Positions 46,728 to 55,640 of a stretch of 64,000 bases of DNA are shown in pieces (the stretch's first letter is position 1; every line of letters begins with the position of its first letter). The stretch lies in assembly GCA_036561005.1 (NCBI GenBank), contig DATBQE010000083.1:1-64000 (forward strand). The letters run 5' to 3'. A model generated the notes under the pieces. The model was not told the DNA's origin. It did not search any database and saw only the letters and a program-made list of their open reading frames with translations. The DNA is from PKWO01 sp036561005. Its GTDB lineage: Bacteria; Pseudomonadota; Gammaproteobacteria; Burkholderiales; Burkholderiaceae_D. Both the position numbers and the translations under genes were made by a program.

Positions 46728-47180
46728 ATGACAAACGTGCTAAGAGAAATCCGTGACGTTCGACAGGTTCAAGGTGAACTACGCCGCAGGTGGTTCACGT
46801 CTGAAACCATGGATTTGATCGTCTGGGTGGACGACACGAACGAACCGGCACAACTGCAGCTTTGTTATGACAAGGGACGCAGGCGGGCGGAACGGGCTTT
46901 CACCTGGAAACCGGGCACCGGCTTCACGCACACGGCAGTCGACGATGGCGAATACGGCAACGGCCGATATAAGGCAACGCCCATTATGGTGGTTGACGGC
47001 GGCTTCAACACCGAACGTGTCGACGGCCTGTTTCACAATCATAGTGTCAACCTGCCGGCCGATATCGTACACTTTGTCTCCGGCAAGATTCGCGAATACC
47101 AGGCTGTTTCTCCCCATGCACATCTCCCCTCGCTCAGTGCCAATTCGAGCATCATGTACTACCAGAACAGCGCGCTGTAA
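46728..47180 (+). CDS. Hypothetical protein, 150 residues
   Basis: I do not recognise the family. The soluble-looking product has no signal peptide or membrane helix. It begins MTNVLREIRDVRQVQGELRR and includes RRWFTSETMDLIVWVDDTNE, a run of short strands (PAQLQLCYDKGRR, GYGNGRY-like EYGNGRYKATPIMVVDGG) and FHNHSVNLPADIVHFVSGKI. The gene is 33 bases before the DUF2520 gene and points the same way. Coding is supported by length, codon pattern and the defined upstream region, not by homology. Confidence 0.6.
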   Translation: MTNVLREIRDVRQVQGELRRRWFTSETMDLIVWVDDTNEPAQLQLCYDKGRRRAERAFTWKPGTGFTHTAVDDGEYGNGRYKATPIMVVDGGFNTERVDGLFHNHSVNLPADIVHFVSGKIREYQAVSPHAHLPSLSANSSIMYYQNSAL

Positions 47181-47213
47181 TTTCACCGCCACATCCGGCA
47201 AATCGACCCACCC

Positions 47214-48041
47214 TTGAATACCAGTCTCAGCTTTATCGGTTGCGGAAAGCTCGGACGCACCCTTGGCCGCCTTTGGCAAGGTACGGAAGGCGTTCTGCTG
47301 CATGACATTCTCACCCATACTCGCTCGGGCGCAGACGATGCTGTCGCATTCATCGGCGGCGGCCGTGCCGTCACTGACTTCGCCGGCTTGCAAGCAAGCG
47401 ACATATTTCTCATTGCCACACCGGACGATGCAATTGAAGCTGCCTGCATTTCGCTGGCGCAAAGAAACCTGCTCAATGAATCGAGCGTCGTGTTTCATTG
47501 CAGCGGCGCGCTCAATTCTGCTGTCTTGCACGCGGCAAGATCACAAGGGGCGGCTGTCGCCAGTATCCATCCGATTCGCAGTTTTGCCCGGCCGGAGCAG
47601 GTGTCTGCCCAATTTGGGGGCACCTATTGCGGCGTAGAGGGCGATCAGCGCGCGCTTGGAACACTGATACCGCTGTTCGAATCGATCGGCGCCAAGCCAG
47701 TTGCCATCGACGGCGCCAAGAAAATTCTCTACCATGGCGCCGCTGTGATCGCCGCCAATTACCTCGTCACCTTGATGGACGTTGCGTGCAATACCTATAT
47801 CGAAGCCGGTGTCGCACCAGGGGCCGTGCTGGCAATGATGGCGCCGCTGGTGCGCGAGACGCTGGAAAATGTTTTGCATATCGGCCCCGAGGCAGCCTTG
47901 ACCGGACCGATTGCGCGCGGCGACCTTGCAACAGTTGCGCGGCAGCAGGCGGCACTATCGGATTGGCGCCAAGACTATGGCGCGCTATATCGTGACTTGG
48001 CCGCCTTGACCGAAGAACTGGCCGCGCGCAAGGCAAAATAA
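47214..48041 (+). CDS. DUF2520 / Rossmann-like NAD(P)-binding protein
   Basis: The 275-residue protein starts with a dinucleotide-binding motif (LSFIGCGKLGRTLGRLW), then LIATPDDAIEAA and a domain with SIHPIRSFARPE, GTYCGVEGD, KILYHGAAVIAANYLVTLMD, matching Rossmann-like plus DUF2520 proteins related to ketopantoate/pyrroline-carboxylate reductases. The substrate is unknown. The in-frame start is TTG 47214 (no ATG at the beginning of the fold and only a weak ribosome-binding site), so the exact start is uncertain. Confidence 0.78.
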   Translation: MNTSLSFIGCGKLGRTLGRLWQGTEGVLLHDILTHTRSGADDAVAFIGGGRAVTDFAGLQASDIFLIATPDDAIEAACISLAQRNLLNESSVVFHCSGALNSAVLHAARSQGAAVASIHPIRSFARPEQVSAQFGGTYCGVEGDQRALGTLIPLFESIGAKPVAIDGAKKILYHGAAVIAANYLVTLMDVACNTYIEAGVAPGAVLAMMAPLVRETLENVLHIGPEAALTGPIARGDLATVARQQAALSDWRQDYGALYRDLAALTEELAARKAK

Positions 48042-48145
48042 CTTCACGCGGATTGTTTTCCCGGCGCGACTCGGCTACACTCATCCGCGAAGCCATTGCT
48101 TCAACGTCGCTCGGACGGATCCGGGCGCTTACGTGGAATGACAAC

Positions 48146-49342
48146 ATGACCGACACTCGCTCGCCGCGCAGTTTTGCGCGTATCAACCGCCTTCCCCCTT
48201 ACGTTTTCAATATCACCGCCGAACTCAAGCTGGCCGCGCGCCGTCGCGGTGAAGACATCATCGACATGTCGATGGGCAATCCGGATGGCGCCACGCCACC
48301 CCACATTGTCGACAAGCTGACCGAGGTGGCACGCAGGCCCGACACCCACGGCTATTCCGCATCCAAGGGCATCCCGCGTCTGCGGCGCGCCATCGCGCAC
48401 TGGTACAAGACGCGCTACGACGTGGATCTGAACGCCGACACCGAGGCCATCGTGACCATCGGCTCGAAAGAGGGCCTGGCGCACCTGATGCTGGCCACAC
48501 TGGACCGCGGCGACACGGTACTGGTACCGAACCCGAGCTATCCGATCCATATCTACGGTGCAGTGATCGCCGGCGCCGACATCCGCTCGATCCGGATGAG
48601 CCCGGGTGTCGATTTCTTCGCCGAACTGGAACGCGCGATTCGTGAAAGTTATCCGAAGCCAAAAATGATGATCTTCGGCTTTCCTTCCAACCCGACTGCG
48701 CAATGTGTGGAACTCGATTTCTTTGAGCGCGTCGTCAAGCTGGCGCGTGAACACAACATTCTGGTGGTGCATGACCTCGCCTATGCCGACATCGTATTCG
48801 ACGGCTGGAAGGCGCCGTCCATCATGCAGGTTCCCGGCGCGCGCGAGGTTGCCGTTGAATTTTTCACGCTGTCCAAGAGTTACAACATGGCGGGCTGGCG
48901 CATCGGCTTCATGGTCGGAAACAGTGAATTGGTGGCTGCCCTGGCGCGCATCAAGAGCTATCACGACTACGGCAGCTTCACGCCAGTGCAAGTCGCGGCC
49001 ATCGCGGCTCTGGAAGGCGACCAAACCTGCGTGCGCGATATCTGCGCCAAATACCAGAGCCGGCGCGACGTGCTGGTCAAGGGATTGCATGAGGCGGGTT
49101 GGATGGTCGACGTGCCCAAGGCATCGATGTACATCTGGGCGCAGATTCCGCCGGCATGGCGTCACCTCGGTTCGCTGGAATTTTCCAAGCTGTTGCTGGA
49201 GAAAGCCAAAGTGTGCGTCTCGCCGGGCATAGGATTCGGCGAATACGGTGACGAATATGTCCGTTTTGCATTGATCGAAAATGAGGCGCGCATCCGCCAG
49301 GCGCTGCGCGGCATCAAGACAATGTTGCGGGCGGATCAGTAG
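48146..49342 (+). CDS. alaC: Alanine-synthesising aminotransferase (AlaC type)
   Basis: The 398-residue PLP enzyme begins at ATG 48146 (MTDTRSPRSFARINRLPPYV); the longer frame adds 31 residues with no support. Motifs: DIIDMSMGNPDGATPPHIVD, YSASKGIPRLRRAIAHWY, FGFPSNPTAQCVELDFFERV, VVHDLAYADIVFDGW and the PLP lysine in FTLSKSYNMAGWRIGFM. This is the AlaC/YfdZ subgroup, which makes alanine from pyruvate with glutamate. The usual hom-thrC partners of betaproteobacterial alaC do not follow here. Confidence 0.88.
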   Translation: MTDTRSPRSFARINRLPPYVFNITAELKLAARRRGEDIIDMSMGNPDGATPPHIVDKLTEVARRPDTHGYSASKGIPRLRRAIAHWYKTRYDVDLNADTEAIVTIGSKEGLAHLMLATLDRGDTVLVPNPSYPIHIYGAVIAGADIRSIRMSPGVDFFAELERAIRESYPKPKMMIFGFPSNPTAQCVELDFFERVVKLAREHNILVVHDLAYADIVFDGWKAPSIMQVPGAREVAVEFFTLSKSYNMAGWRIGFMVGNSELVAALARIKSYHDYGSFTPVQVAAIAALEGDQTCVRDICAKYQSRRDVLVKGLHEAGWMVDVPKASMYIWAQIPPAWRHLGSLEFSKLLLEKAKVCVSPGIGFGEYGDEYVRFALIENEARIRQALRGIKTMLRADQ

Positions 49343-49352
49343 GGTAACTGCC

Positions 49353-49874
49353 ATGAAGAGCGCAACGAAAGTGTTGATCTGTTGCTATGTCATACTGACC
49401 GGCGGGGCTGCGGCAGCCCCGCCGGAGGAACGCAAGAACTGGTTTGACGATCCGTTTATCCAGGTGCGGCAAGGCTTGCCCGCTTGCCCATTGCCCTTGG
49501 GGCCGCTCATCACGGAAGCACAGCGGCGGGCCGAAGCACACTACCGCATTGAGCGCGGAACAAGTTGCTGGATGGAGGGGAAATGCGCGAAACCAAATGC
49601 CTATTTGTACGATGCCCCCATAGGTGCATCGATCGCACAAAGCTTCGCAGCCTCATCCGAGTTCTCCGACACCAGTCTTTGGATCACCGTGCAGCGCCGA
49701 TTCGTCACGGTGGAAGGCTGTATTTCACGCCCCGAACAAGGGCCGGAGATTGAAGCGCGGATGCGGGCGATCCCGGACGTGGAAAGAGTCATCCTTGAAT
49801 TGATGCTGCCTGGGCAAACGCGTGTTCCCTATCCGATTGCGCCGCCCAAAGGCAAAGAAAGCACAAACCCCTAG
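49353..49874 (+). CDS. Secreted BON-domain protein
   Basis: ATG 49353, 10 bases after alaC, begins a signal peptide (MKSATKVLICCYVILTGGAA, cut near AAAAP). The 173-residue product has a cysteine-containing N-terminal part (ACPLPLGPLITEAQRRAEAH, GTSCWMEGKC) and a C-terminal BON-like module (SLWITVQRRFVTVEGCISRP, EARMRAIPDVERVILELM). BON domains bind membranes or carry peptidoglycan/lipid-linked functions in the envelope. The four cysteines suggest disulfides, and dsbA lies 3 kb downstream, but no direct link is shown. Confidence 0.7.
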   Translation: MKSATKVLICCYVILTGGAAAAPPEERKNWFDDPFIQVRQGLPACPLPLGPLITEAQRRAEAHYRIERGTSCWMEGKCAKPNAYLYDAPIGASIAQSFAASSEFSDTSLWITVQRRFVTVEGCISRPEQGPEIEARMRAIPDVERVILELMLPGQTRVPYPIAPPKGKESTNP

Positions 49875-49883
49875 CCCACCCGC

Positions 49884-50294
49884 CTATTTGCCGGGCGGTA
49901 CGTAGATAGACCGCCCTGCTTCATTAATCTGGCGGCGCAATTTCTGCCTTTCTTCGGCGCTCATGCGCGCACCGGCGCGGGGAAATTGCGGCTGCGCCTG
50001 CTGTGCCTGGGCCGGATTGATATTGCCGCTTTGACCAGACTCGCCGGCACGGCCCGGCATTTGCCCATATTGCTGTGACTGGCCGTTAGGGTTTTGTGCC
50101 GGGCGATTGTTTTCATTTTGCTGCGCCCGCTCGCGTTCGCGGTCTCGTTCGCGCTCTCGTTCATCTTCCCGCCCGGCCCTTTGCTCGTGCACAGCCTGCC
50201 GATCAAGGCGCATGCGCCCTGGTCCGGCAATGGCATTGTCCGCCGCGGCAAGCGACATCAATACCAAACTGACGAGTAAAATCCTCTTGTTCAT
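49884..50294 (-). CDS. Secreted charged low-complexity protein
   Basis: The start is probably ATG 50294 (MNKRILLVSLVLMSLAAADN), giving a 136-residue product with a signal peptide cut near AIAGP. Next comes a strongly charged run of alternating Glu-Arg (DERERERDRERER), a Gln/Asn/Pro/Gly-rich segment, and a C-terminal RMSAEERQKLRRQINEAGRS-type helix ending IYVPPGK. The C-terminal motif recurs in small periplasmic proteins of betaproteobacteria, but I cannot name a function. It converges on the BON gene (9 bases between stops) and diverges from ompR. Confidence 0.65.
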   Translation of the reverse strand: MNKRILLVSLVLMSLAAADNAIAGPGRMRLDRQAVHEQRAGREDERERERDRERERAQQNENNRPAQNPNGQSQQYGQMPGRAGESGQSGNINPAQAQQAQPQFPRAGARMSAEERQKLRRQINEAGRSIYVPPGK

Positions 50295-50397
50295 TGCTAA
50301 AACGGTCTCCATGGCACTGCAACAGACAGATAAACGGTCGCACTATGTTTAAGAGTGTAAGCGGCTTTCTTCGAAGCCTGAATCCGGATTGGGTAAA

Positions 50398-50417
50398 GTT
50401 TGTAACAGTTTGTAATG
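50398..50417 (+). promoter_or_regulatory. Tandem 10-bp repeat upstream of ompR
   Basis: GTTTGTAACA is followed directly by GTTTGTAATG, two copies in the same orientation with 8 of 10 bases identical and one helical turn apart, ending 51 bases before the ompR ATG. OmpR-family regulators bind such head-to-tail repeats, so this may be an autoregulatory site that could also control the divergent gene at 50294. Confidence 0.5.
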
Positions 50418-50468
50418 CTTGCCGCCCCGGACTTTCTCTTGCGGGCAAACTGACGTTACCATACGAAC

Positions 50469-51233
50469 ATGAATATGACAAATACCAACGCCGAGTCGCT
50501 GCAGGCTACCAATACACCGCAGGCAAAAATCCTTGTCGTCGACGACGATTTGCGACTGCGAGATCTGCTGCGCCGCTATCTGGCGGAGCAAGGTTTCAAC
50601 GTCGTCACCGCAGAGAACGCCCAGGCCATGAACAAGCTCTGGCTGCGCGAGCGTTACGACTTGCTCGTTCTCGATCTGATGCTCCCGGGCGAGGACGGCT
50701 TGTCGATCTGCCGCCGCTTGCGCGGCGCCGGCGACAAGACGCCGATCATAATGTTAACCGCAAAAGGCGAGGACGTGGACCGCATCGTAGGCTTGGAAAT
50801 GGGTGCCGACGATTATTTGCCGAAGCCGTTCAATCCGCGCGAATTGGTGGCGCGCATCGGCGCGATCCTGCGCCGGGTCGGCCCCGACGAAATCCCCGGC
50901 GCCCCTTCGGAAACACCGCAGTCTTTCGCATTCGGCCAGTTCGTGCTCGACCTGGGCACGCGTACCTTGAAGAAAGACGGACAAACCGTCAGCCTGACTA
51001 CTGGCGAATTCTCGGTTCTGAAAGTATTTGCGCGCCACGCGCGCCAACCTCTGTCGCGCGAAAAGCTGATGGAACTGGCACGCGGCCGAGAGTACGAAGT
51101 GTTTGATCGCAGCCTCGATGTGCAGATTTCACGCTTGCGCAAATTGATCGAGCCCGATCCCTCCAATCCGCTCTACATCCAGACAGTATGGGGATTGGGT
51201 TACGTGTTCATTCCCGAAGGCCAGCCGCGCTGA
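50469..51233 (+). CDS. ompR: Response regulator OmpR
   Basis: The 254-residue protein has a receiver domain with acidic pocket (ILVVDDDLRLRDLLRRYL), phospho-acceptor Asp in LLVLDLMLPGEDGL, Thr in IIMLTAKGED and Lys in DDYLPKPFNPRELVAR, followed by a winged-helix domain (QPLSREKLMELARG, SLDVQISRLRKLIEPDPSNP, TVWGLGYVF). With EnvZ it controls porin and osmotic responses. The ompR-envZ gap is 33 bases. Confidence 0.94.
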   Translation: MNMTNTNAESLQATNTPQAKILVVDDDLRLRDLLRRYLAEQGFNVVTAENAQAMNKLWLRERYDLLVLDLMLPGEDGLSICRRLRGAGDKTPIIMLTAKGEDVDRIVGLEMGADDYLPKPFNPRELVARIGAILRRVGPDEIPGAPSETPQSFAFGQFVLDLGTRTLKKDGQTVSLTTGEFSVLKVFARHARQPLSREKLMELARGREYEVFDRSLDVQISRLRKLIEPDPSNPLYIQTVWGLGYVFIPEGQPR

Positions 51234-51266
51234 TCGCCTTTTCTACACGCAAACGCGCGAGCCGGC

Positions 51267-52598
51267 ATGCTTAGGCGACTCTCCTGGCTCTCAAGCGGCC
51301 TGTTCTGGCGTACCTTTGTCCTGCTGACTTTTCTGATCACAGCGAGTCTGGCGATCTGGATTTCGAGCATCAGCATCGTCGAGCGCACGCCGCGCGCGCG
51401 TCAAGTCGCGGCCCAAATCGTTTCCATCATCACGCTCACGCGGACGGCGCTGGCCAACTCGGATCCGGAATTGCGCCGCGAACTGCTGCTCGACCTGAAA
51501 GACAACGAGGGCATCAAAATACTGCCGTTGGAAGACAACGATATCGTGCTGGCGGCGCCGGACAGTGAAACCGTGATGGAAATCGAGGCCAATATTCGGG
51601 CCAGAATGGGTGCAAAGACACGCTTCGCCGGTGACATCAATGGTCATGAAGGTTTCTGGATCAGTTTCGACATGGAAGGAGACCCGTATTGGCTGGGCCT
51701 GGAGCGGCAACGCGTGGAACGCAATTCCGGCATCCAATGGTTGGGCTGGGCCAGCGTCACCCTGGTCATTTCCATGCTTGGCGCAGTATTCATTACCCGT
51801 CTGGTCAACCAGCCGCTGAGTCGGTTGACCGCCGCAACGCAAAGGCTGGCCAAAGGCAAAATACACGAACCCCTGCCCGAAACCGGCCCGGAGGAAATCC
51901 GCGATACCTATCGCAGCTTCAACCAGATGGTGGCCGATCTGGCCCAAGTCGAGTCGGACCGCACCCTGGTACTGGCAGGCATATCGCATGACTTGCGCAC
52001 GCCGTTAGCGCGTATGCAGCTGGAACTGGAAATGGCCAACCTGTCCGATGATGCGCGCACCGGCATGCAATCGGACTTGAATCAGATGGACGCCATTATC
52101 GGGCAGTTCCTCGACTATGCGAAACCGACCGATAGCGCATCCTTCGCGCCGGTCGACGTAAGCGCCATCCTGCTTGAATGCGCCCACGCAGCCGGGCGCA
52201 TGCCAGATCTGCGGATACACACGAGCATTGCGCCTCAATTGCACGTCCTTGGCCACGAAACGGACTTGCGCCGTGTATTCAACAACCTGATCGAGAACGC
52301 CCGGCGCTATGGACGCGCGGCAGACGCCGAATTTACGGAACTCGAGGTAAAAGGTATTGTCAATGGAGATAATGTCATCATCAAATTTGCCGACCATGGC
52401 AGCGGTGTACCGGAGGGAGATATCGAACGGCTGCTGCGGCCGTTCACACGACTTGATACCGCGCGCGGGCAAGCAAATGGAGCGGGACTCGGCTTGGCGA
52501 TTGTCGATCGGGTAATACGACGCCACTCCGGAAAGATGCGCGTTCGTAACCGAAGCAGTGGCGGTTTTGTGGTCGAAATCGGAATTCCGAAAATCTGA
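51267..52598 (+). CDS. envZ: Osmosensor histidine kinase EnvZ
   Basis: The 443-residue sensor has an N-terminal membrane helix (LFWRTFVLLTFLITASLAIW), a periplasmic loop to about residue 150, a second helix (GWASVTLVISMLGAVFITRL), a HAMP domain (NQPLSRLTAATQRLAKGKIH), the phosphorylated His in LAGISHDLRTPLARMQ, N box NNLIENARRYG, and G boxes DHGSGVPEG and GAGLGLAIVDRV. A 6-bp hairpin GTTGGC-N8-GCCAAC lies 20 bases after the stop without a T-run; the next 185 bases to dsbA hold no gene. Confidence 0.93.
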   Translation: MLRRLSWLSSGLFWRTFVLLTFLITASLAIWISSISIVERTPRARQVAAQIVSIITLTRTALANSDPELRRELLLDLKDNEGIKILPLEDNDIVLAAPDSETVMEIEANIRARMGAKTRFAGDINGHEGFWISFDMEGDPYWLGLERQRVERNSGIQWLGWASVTLVISMLGAVFITRLVNQPLSRLTAATQRLAKGKIHEPLPETGPEEIRDTYRSFNQMVADLAQVESDRTLVLAGISHDLRTPLARMQLELEMANLSDDARTGMQSDLNQMDAIIGQFLDYAKPTDSASFAPVDVSAILLECAHAAGRMPDLRIHTSIAPQLHVLGHETDLRRVFNNLIENARRYGRAADAEFTELEVKGIVNGDNVIIKFADHGSGVPEGDIERLLRPFTRLDTARGQANGAGLGLAIVDRVIRRHSGKMRVRNRSSGGFVVEIGIPKI

Positions 52599-52823
52599 TT
52601 TACAATTGGCGCGTTCCTGTTGGCGTGTTTTGGCCAACCTGTTACAGTTCCTACCCTAAAGGTGTGTCAAAAAATCGTAGCGAGCGAACCAATGTCTGGC
52701 CAAAGAACGCGACCGTATGACTGTGCGGCGAGCAGCGCAGGCCCGAAATGACCGGACCGCGTGGGCGCCGCAGCAGATTTTTAGATATATCTGAACAATT
52801 ATCCACTCTTGCGAGGATGCACG

Positions 52824-53483
52824 ATGCGTTTATTTCGATTGATGTTGGCCGGATTGGCCTTACTTTGTTTTGCCGGCTTTGGCGTCGCTGCGCCTGTTCA
52901 GGGCCAGGATTACAATCTTTTAACGCCGCCGCAACCGACCGAGCCGGGCAAGAAAATTGAAGTTATCGAGTTTTTCGCTTACTACTGTCCCCATTGCAAT
53001 GCGCTTGACCACTCGCTCAATGAATGGGTCAGAGCGCAAGGCGACAAGATCATTTTCAAGCGCGTCCACGTTTCGGCCAACGGCGAACCAATGCCGCAGC
53101 AGCGCCTGTTCTTTGCCCTCGAAAGCCTCGGCAAGGTGGAAGAATTCCATACCAAGATCTTCTACGCCATCCACTTCCAGCACGTCCATATGAACACCGA
53201 CAGCGACGTGATCGACTTCATGGTGAAACAAGGTATGGATCGCGACAAATTCACAGCGCTGTATAACTCGTTCACAGTGCAATCGAAGGTCAATCGCGCC
53301 ATTCAGATGATGTCTTCCTACAAGATCGATTCATGGCCGACTCTGATTGTCGACGGCAAATATGTCACCTCACCGGCAATTGCCGGTTCGCGCCTGCCGA
53401 CTTATGAAGAAACCGCCGCGCAAAATCTGATGTTGAAGGTGCTCGACGGCCTGGTTGACCAGGCAGCGAAAACGCACCACTAA
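52824..53483 (+). CDS. dsbA: Thiol:disulfide interchange protein DsbA
   Basis: DsbA inserts disulfides into periplasmic proteins. ATG 52824 is chosen because AGGA lies 7 bases upstream and a signal peptide (MRLFRLMLAGLALLCFAGFG) follows. The 219-residue product has the active site EFFAYYCPHCNALD (CPHC) and the cis-Pro loop DSWPTLIVDGKYV. Complete; a strong terminator follows. Confidence 0.95.
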   Translation: MRLFRLMLAGLALLCFAGFGVAAPVQGQDYNLLTPPQPTEPGKKIEVIEFFAYYCPHCNALDHSLNEWVRAQGDKIIFKRVHVSANGEPMPQQRLFFALESLGKVEEFHTKIFYAIHFQHVHMNTDSDVIDFMVKQGMDRDKFTALYNSFTVQSKVNRAIQMMSSYKIDSWPTLIVDGKYVTSPAIAGSRLPTYEETAAQNLMLKVLDGLVDQAAKTHH

Positions 53484-53501
53484 CAGTTGCCGCGCAGATG
53501 C

Positions 53502-53538
53502 AAAAAGCCGCCGCGTTGTTCACGCGGCGGCTTTTTTA
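53502..53538. terminator. Bidirectional terminator between dsbA and the DUF3501 gene
   Basis: AAAAAGCCGCCGCGT and its exact complement surround a 5-base loop (TGTTC). A-runs on one side and T-runs on the other mean the hairpin can end transcription from both converging genes. Confidence 0.93.
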
Positions 53539-53552
53539 TTTACCAATTTGGC

Positions 53553-54134
53553 TCAGCTCAGGTCGGCCAACAGCGAGGCAAGCGTTTCTCCCGGCAATTC
53601 TTCGAGGTGGGCCGGGTAGTTGGGGTGGTCGCACCCTATCATCATCTGTGCACCACCCTTGAGCGCACTCTTCATGGCCGGCGTCAACTCAAAGCGTACA
53701 AAGTGGACGGCCGACGTCTTCTCGTCATTTTCGCGCTCCAGATCCTCGTCGGCAATCGCATACACACGCTCCTGTCCTTCCACCTGGATGAACATGCGGT
53801 CTTCGATGCCAATCAGCTTTGCCAACGCCGCCCTGCGTTCAGTTTCATTGGCGTATTCGATCAGCATCGTCGCCTTGAAGTTGCTGCCGTCTGGCACAAG
53901 AGGGTTGTAGGCATCGAGTTCGGACTGGATGCCTTCCTCTTCGTAGATTTTTTCGATGCGCAGCATTTCCTGCACTTGATAACGCAGCGTCTTCTCATCT
54001 TCAAACAGCAGGGAAACGTGGTTTCCCAACTGGACGTTGCGCACCTTCTTGTGCGCGATCACTTCGGTGCGCAGTGCCGGGCGGGCCTTGGCGTAGGCTT
54101 CCAGGGTTAAGAGGCTATCGCGTTGTATTGCCAT
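53553..54134 (-). CDS. DUF3501 family protein
   Basis: The 193-residue cytoplasmic protein begins MAIQRDSLLTLEAYAKARPA and includes NHVSLLFEDEKTLRYQVQEM, LDAYNPLVPDGSNFKATMLI and a conserved C-terminal ALKGGAQMMIGCDHPNYPAH. I recognise it as DUF3501, a family that accompanies rubrerythrin and GlpC-like iron-sulfur genes in betaproteobacteria. No catalytic motif is evident; it may aid the redox function of its neighbours. It is the last gene of that operon, 22 bases after the iron-sulfur gene. Confidence 0.85.
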   Translation of the reverse strand: MAIQRDSLLTLEAYAKARPALRTEVIAHKKVRNVQLGNHVSLLFEDEKTLRYQVQEMLRIEKIYEEEGIQSELDAYNPLVPDGSNFKATMLIEYANETERRAALAKLIGIEDRMFIQVEGQERVYAIADEDLERENDEKTSAVHFVRFELTPAMKSALKGGAQMMIGCDHPNYPAHLEELPGETLASLLADLS

Positions 54135-54156
54135 GATGCTTGCTCCATTCGTTTCA

Positions 54157-55494
54157 TTAGATTCCGTAGGCTTTGCGCAGCAAAGTGAGCGGATGCGCCA
54201 TTTGCGCCTTTTTCAATCCGGCTTCGTCCATGCCTTGCTCAATATGATGGCCGGCCAGTTGGCAGTCCGACGAAATGTAATCCGGCTCATTGTTGGCCAT
54301 GGCCTTGAACACCGGCTTGCCGATCTTCATCGCCATGGCATGAAATTCCTTCTTGACGCCGTAGGTGCCGGCGTGTCCGGAACAGCGCTCCACGATATTG
54401 AGCTTGGTGTCCGGCACCAATTGCAGCGTCTCCGCAGTCTTGCGACCGACGTTTTGCACACGCGAGTGGCACGGAATATGGTAGGACACATTGCCCAACG
54501 ATTGCTTGAAGTCGTTCTTGAGCAGACCATCACGATTACGCGAAATGAAATACTCGAACGGATCCCACATCGCTTCCTTCACCAGTTGGGTATCGGCGTC
54601 GTCCGGGAACATCAGCGGCAGCTCTTGCTTGTACATGAGCGTGCAGGACGGAACCGGTGTAAGAATGGCGTACCCTTCCTTCGCCAGCTTGGCCAGATGC
54701 GGGATGTTGATGTTCTTCTTTTCCTCGACGCCTACCAGGTCTCCCTGCTCCAGCTTGGGCATGCCGCAACATGCCTCTTTCTCCACCAATACGTAGGGGA
54801 TATCGTTATGATCGAGGATCGCCAGCAGATCATGGCCGATACCGGGTTCGTTGTAATTGACGTAGCACGTCGAATACACGGCAACCTTGCCCGGGGTCAA
54901 CGCACCATTGCTCACTTCGTATGGTTTCGACGGGGCAGCGCCGGAGCGGAATTTCTTCGTTGCGAATTCCGGCAACCAGGCCGTCTTGTCGACGTCCAGC
55001 GCTTTTTCCATCAAGCCGCGCGCAAACTCCGTTTTATTGACCGCATTGACAGTTTGCGTGACGATGGGAATGCCTGCGAACTTGCCCAGGCCATCGGTAT
55101 TGGAGAGAAATTTGTCGCGGTAGGGGACATCACCATTCTTGTACTTCACCGCCTTGGCACGCAGCATCAAGTGCGGAAAGTCGACATTCCAGGCGTGCGG
55201 CGGCGTGTACGGACACTTGGTCATGTAACACACATCACACAGGTAGCACTGGTCTATCGCTTTCCAGTAATCTTTCTTGTCCACGCCGTCGACTTCCATG
55301 GTTGACGAGGCATCGACCAGGTCGAACAAGGTAGGAAAGGTGCCGCACAGGGAAACGCAGCGGCGGCAGCCGTGGCAGATATCGAAAACCCGCTCCAACT
55401 CCTTGTTGAGCGAATCTTCATTGTAAAAATCGTCGCTCTTCCAGTCGAGCGGATGACGTGTCGGCGCTTCGAGGTTGCCTTCGCGATTGGACAT
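54157..55494 (-). CDS. GlpC/heterodisulfide-reductase-like iron-sulfur protein
   Basis: The 445-residue protein has two 4Fe-4S motifs near the N-terminus (CHGCRRCVSLCGTFP and CYLCDVCYMTKCPYTPP) and two CCG-type domains, the first with VEKEACCGMPKLEQGD and the second with IPCHSR, ERCSGHAGTYG and SSDCQLAGHHI. The second CCG has CSG in place of CCG. Such proteins pass electrons between quinones or ferredoxins and thiol/disulfide or peroxide-reducing partners. Between rubrerythrin and DUF3501, it is likely the electron-transfer partner for peroxide removal. Confidence 0.85.
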   Translation of the reverse strand: MSNREGNLEAPTRHPLDWKSDDFYNEDSLNKELERVFDICHGCRRCVSLCGTFPTLFDLVDASSTMEVDGVDKKDYWKAIDQCYLCDVCYMTKCPYTPPHAWNVDFPHLMLRAKAVKYKNGDVPYRDKFLSNTDGLGKFAGIPIVTQTVNAVNKTEFARGLMEKALDVDKTAWLPEFATKKFRSGAAPSKPYEVSNGALTPGKVAVYSTCYVNYNEPGIGHDLLAILDHNDIPYVLVEKEACCGMPKLEQGDLVGVEEKKNINIPHLAKLAKEGYAILTPVPSCTLMYKQELPLMFPDDADTQLVKEAMWDPFEYFISRNRDGLLKNDFKQSLGNVSYHIPCHSRVQNVGRKTAETLQLVPDTKLNIVERCSGHAGTYGVKKEFHAMAMKIGKPVFKAMANNEPDYISSDCQLAGHHIEQGMDEAGLKKAQMAHPLTLLRKAYGI

Positions 55495-55640
55495 GTTTTC
55501 CCTTAGTGCATTTCGATTGCAAGGCCGCTGCCGGGCGATGGAGGATGAAGGGAGCGACGAAACCGCAATTGGAGAACAATTGGGCCCATCACTCCCCTCG
55601 CCCGGCGAGTAGCCAGGCGAGTGTTGCAGATACTACGGCT

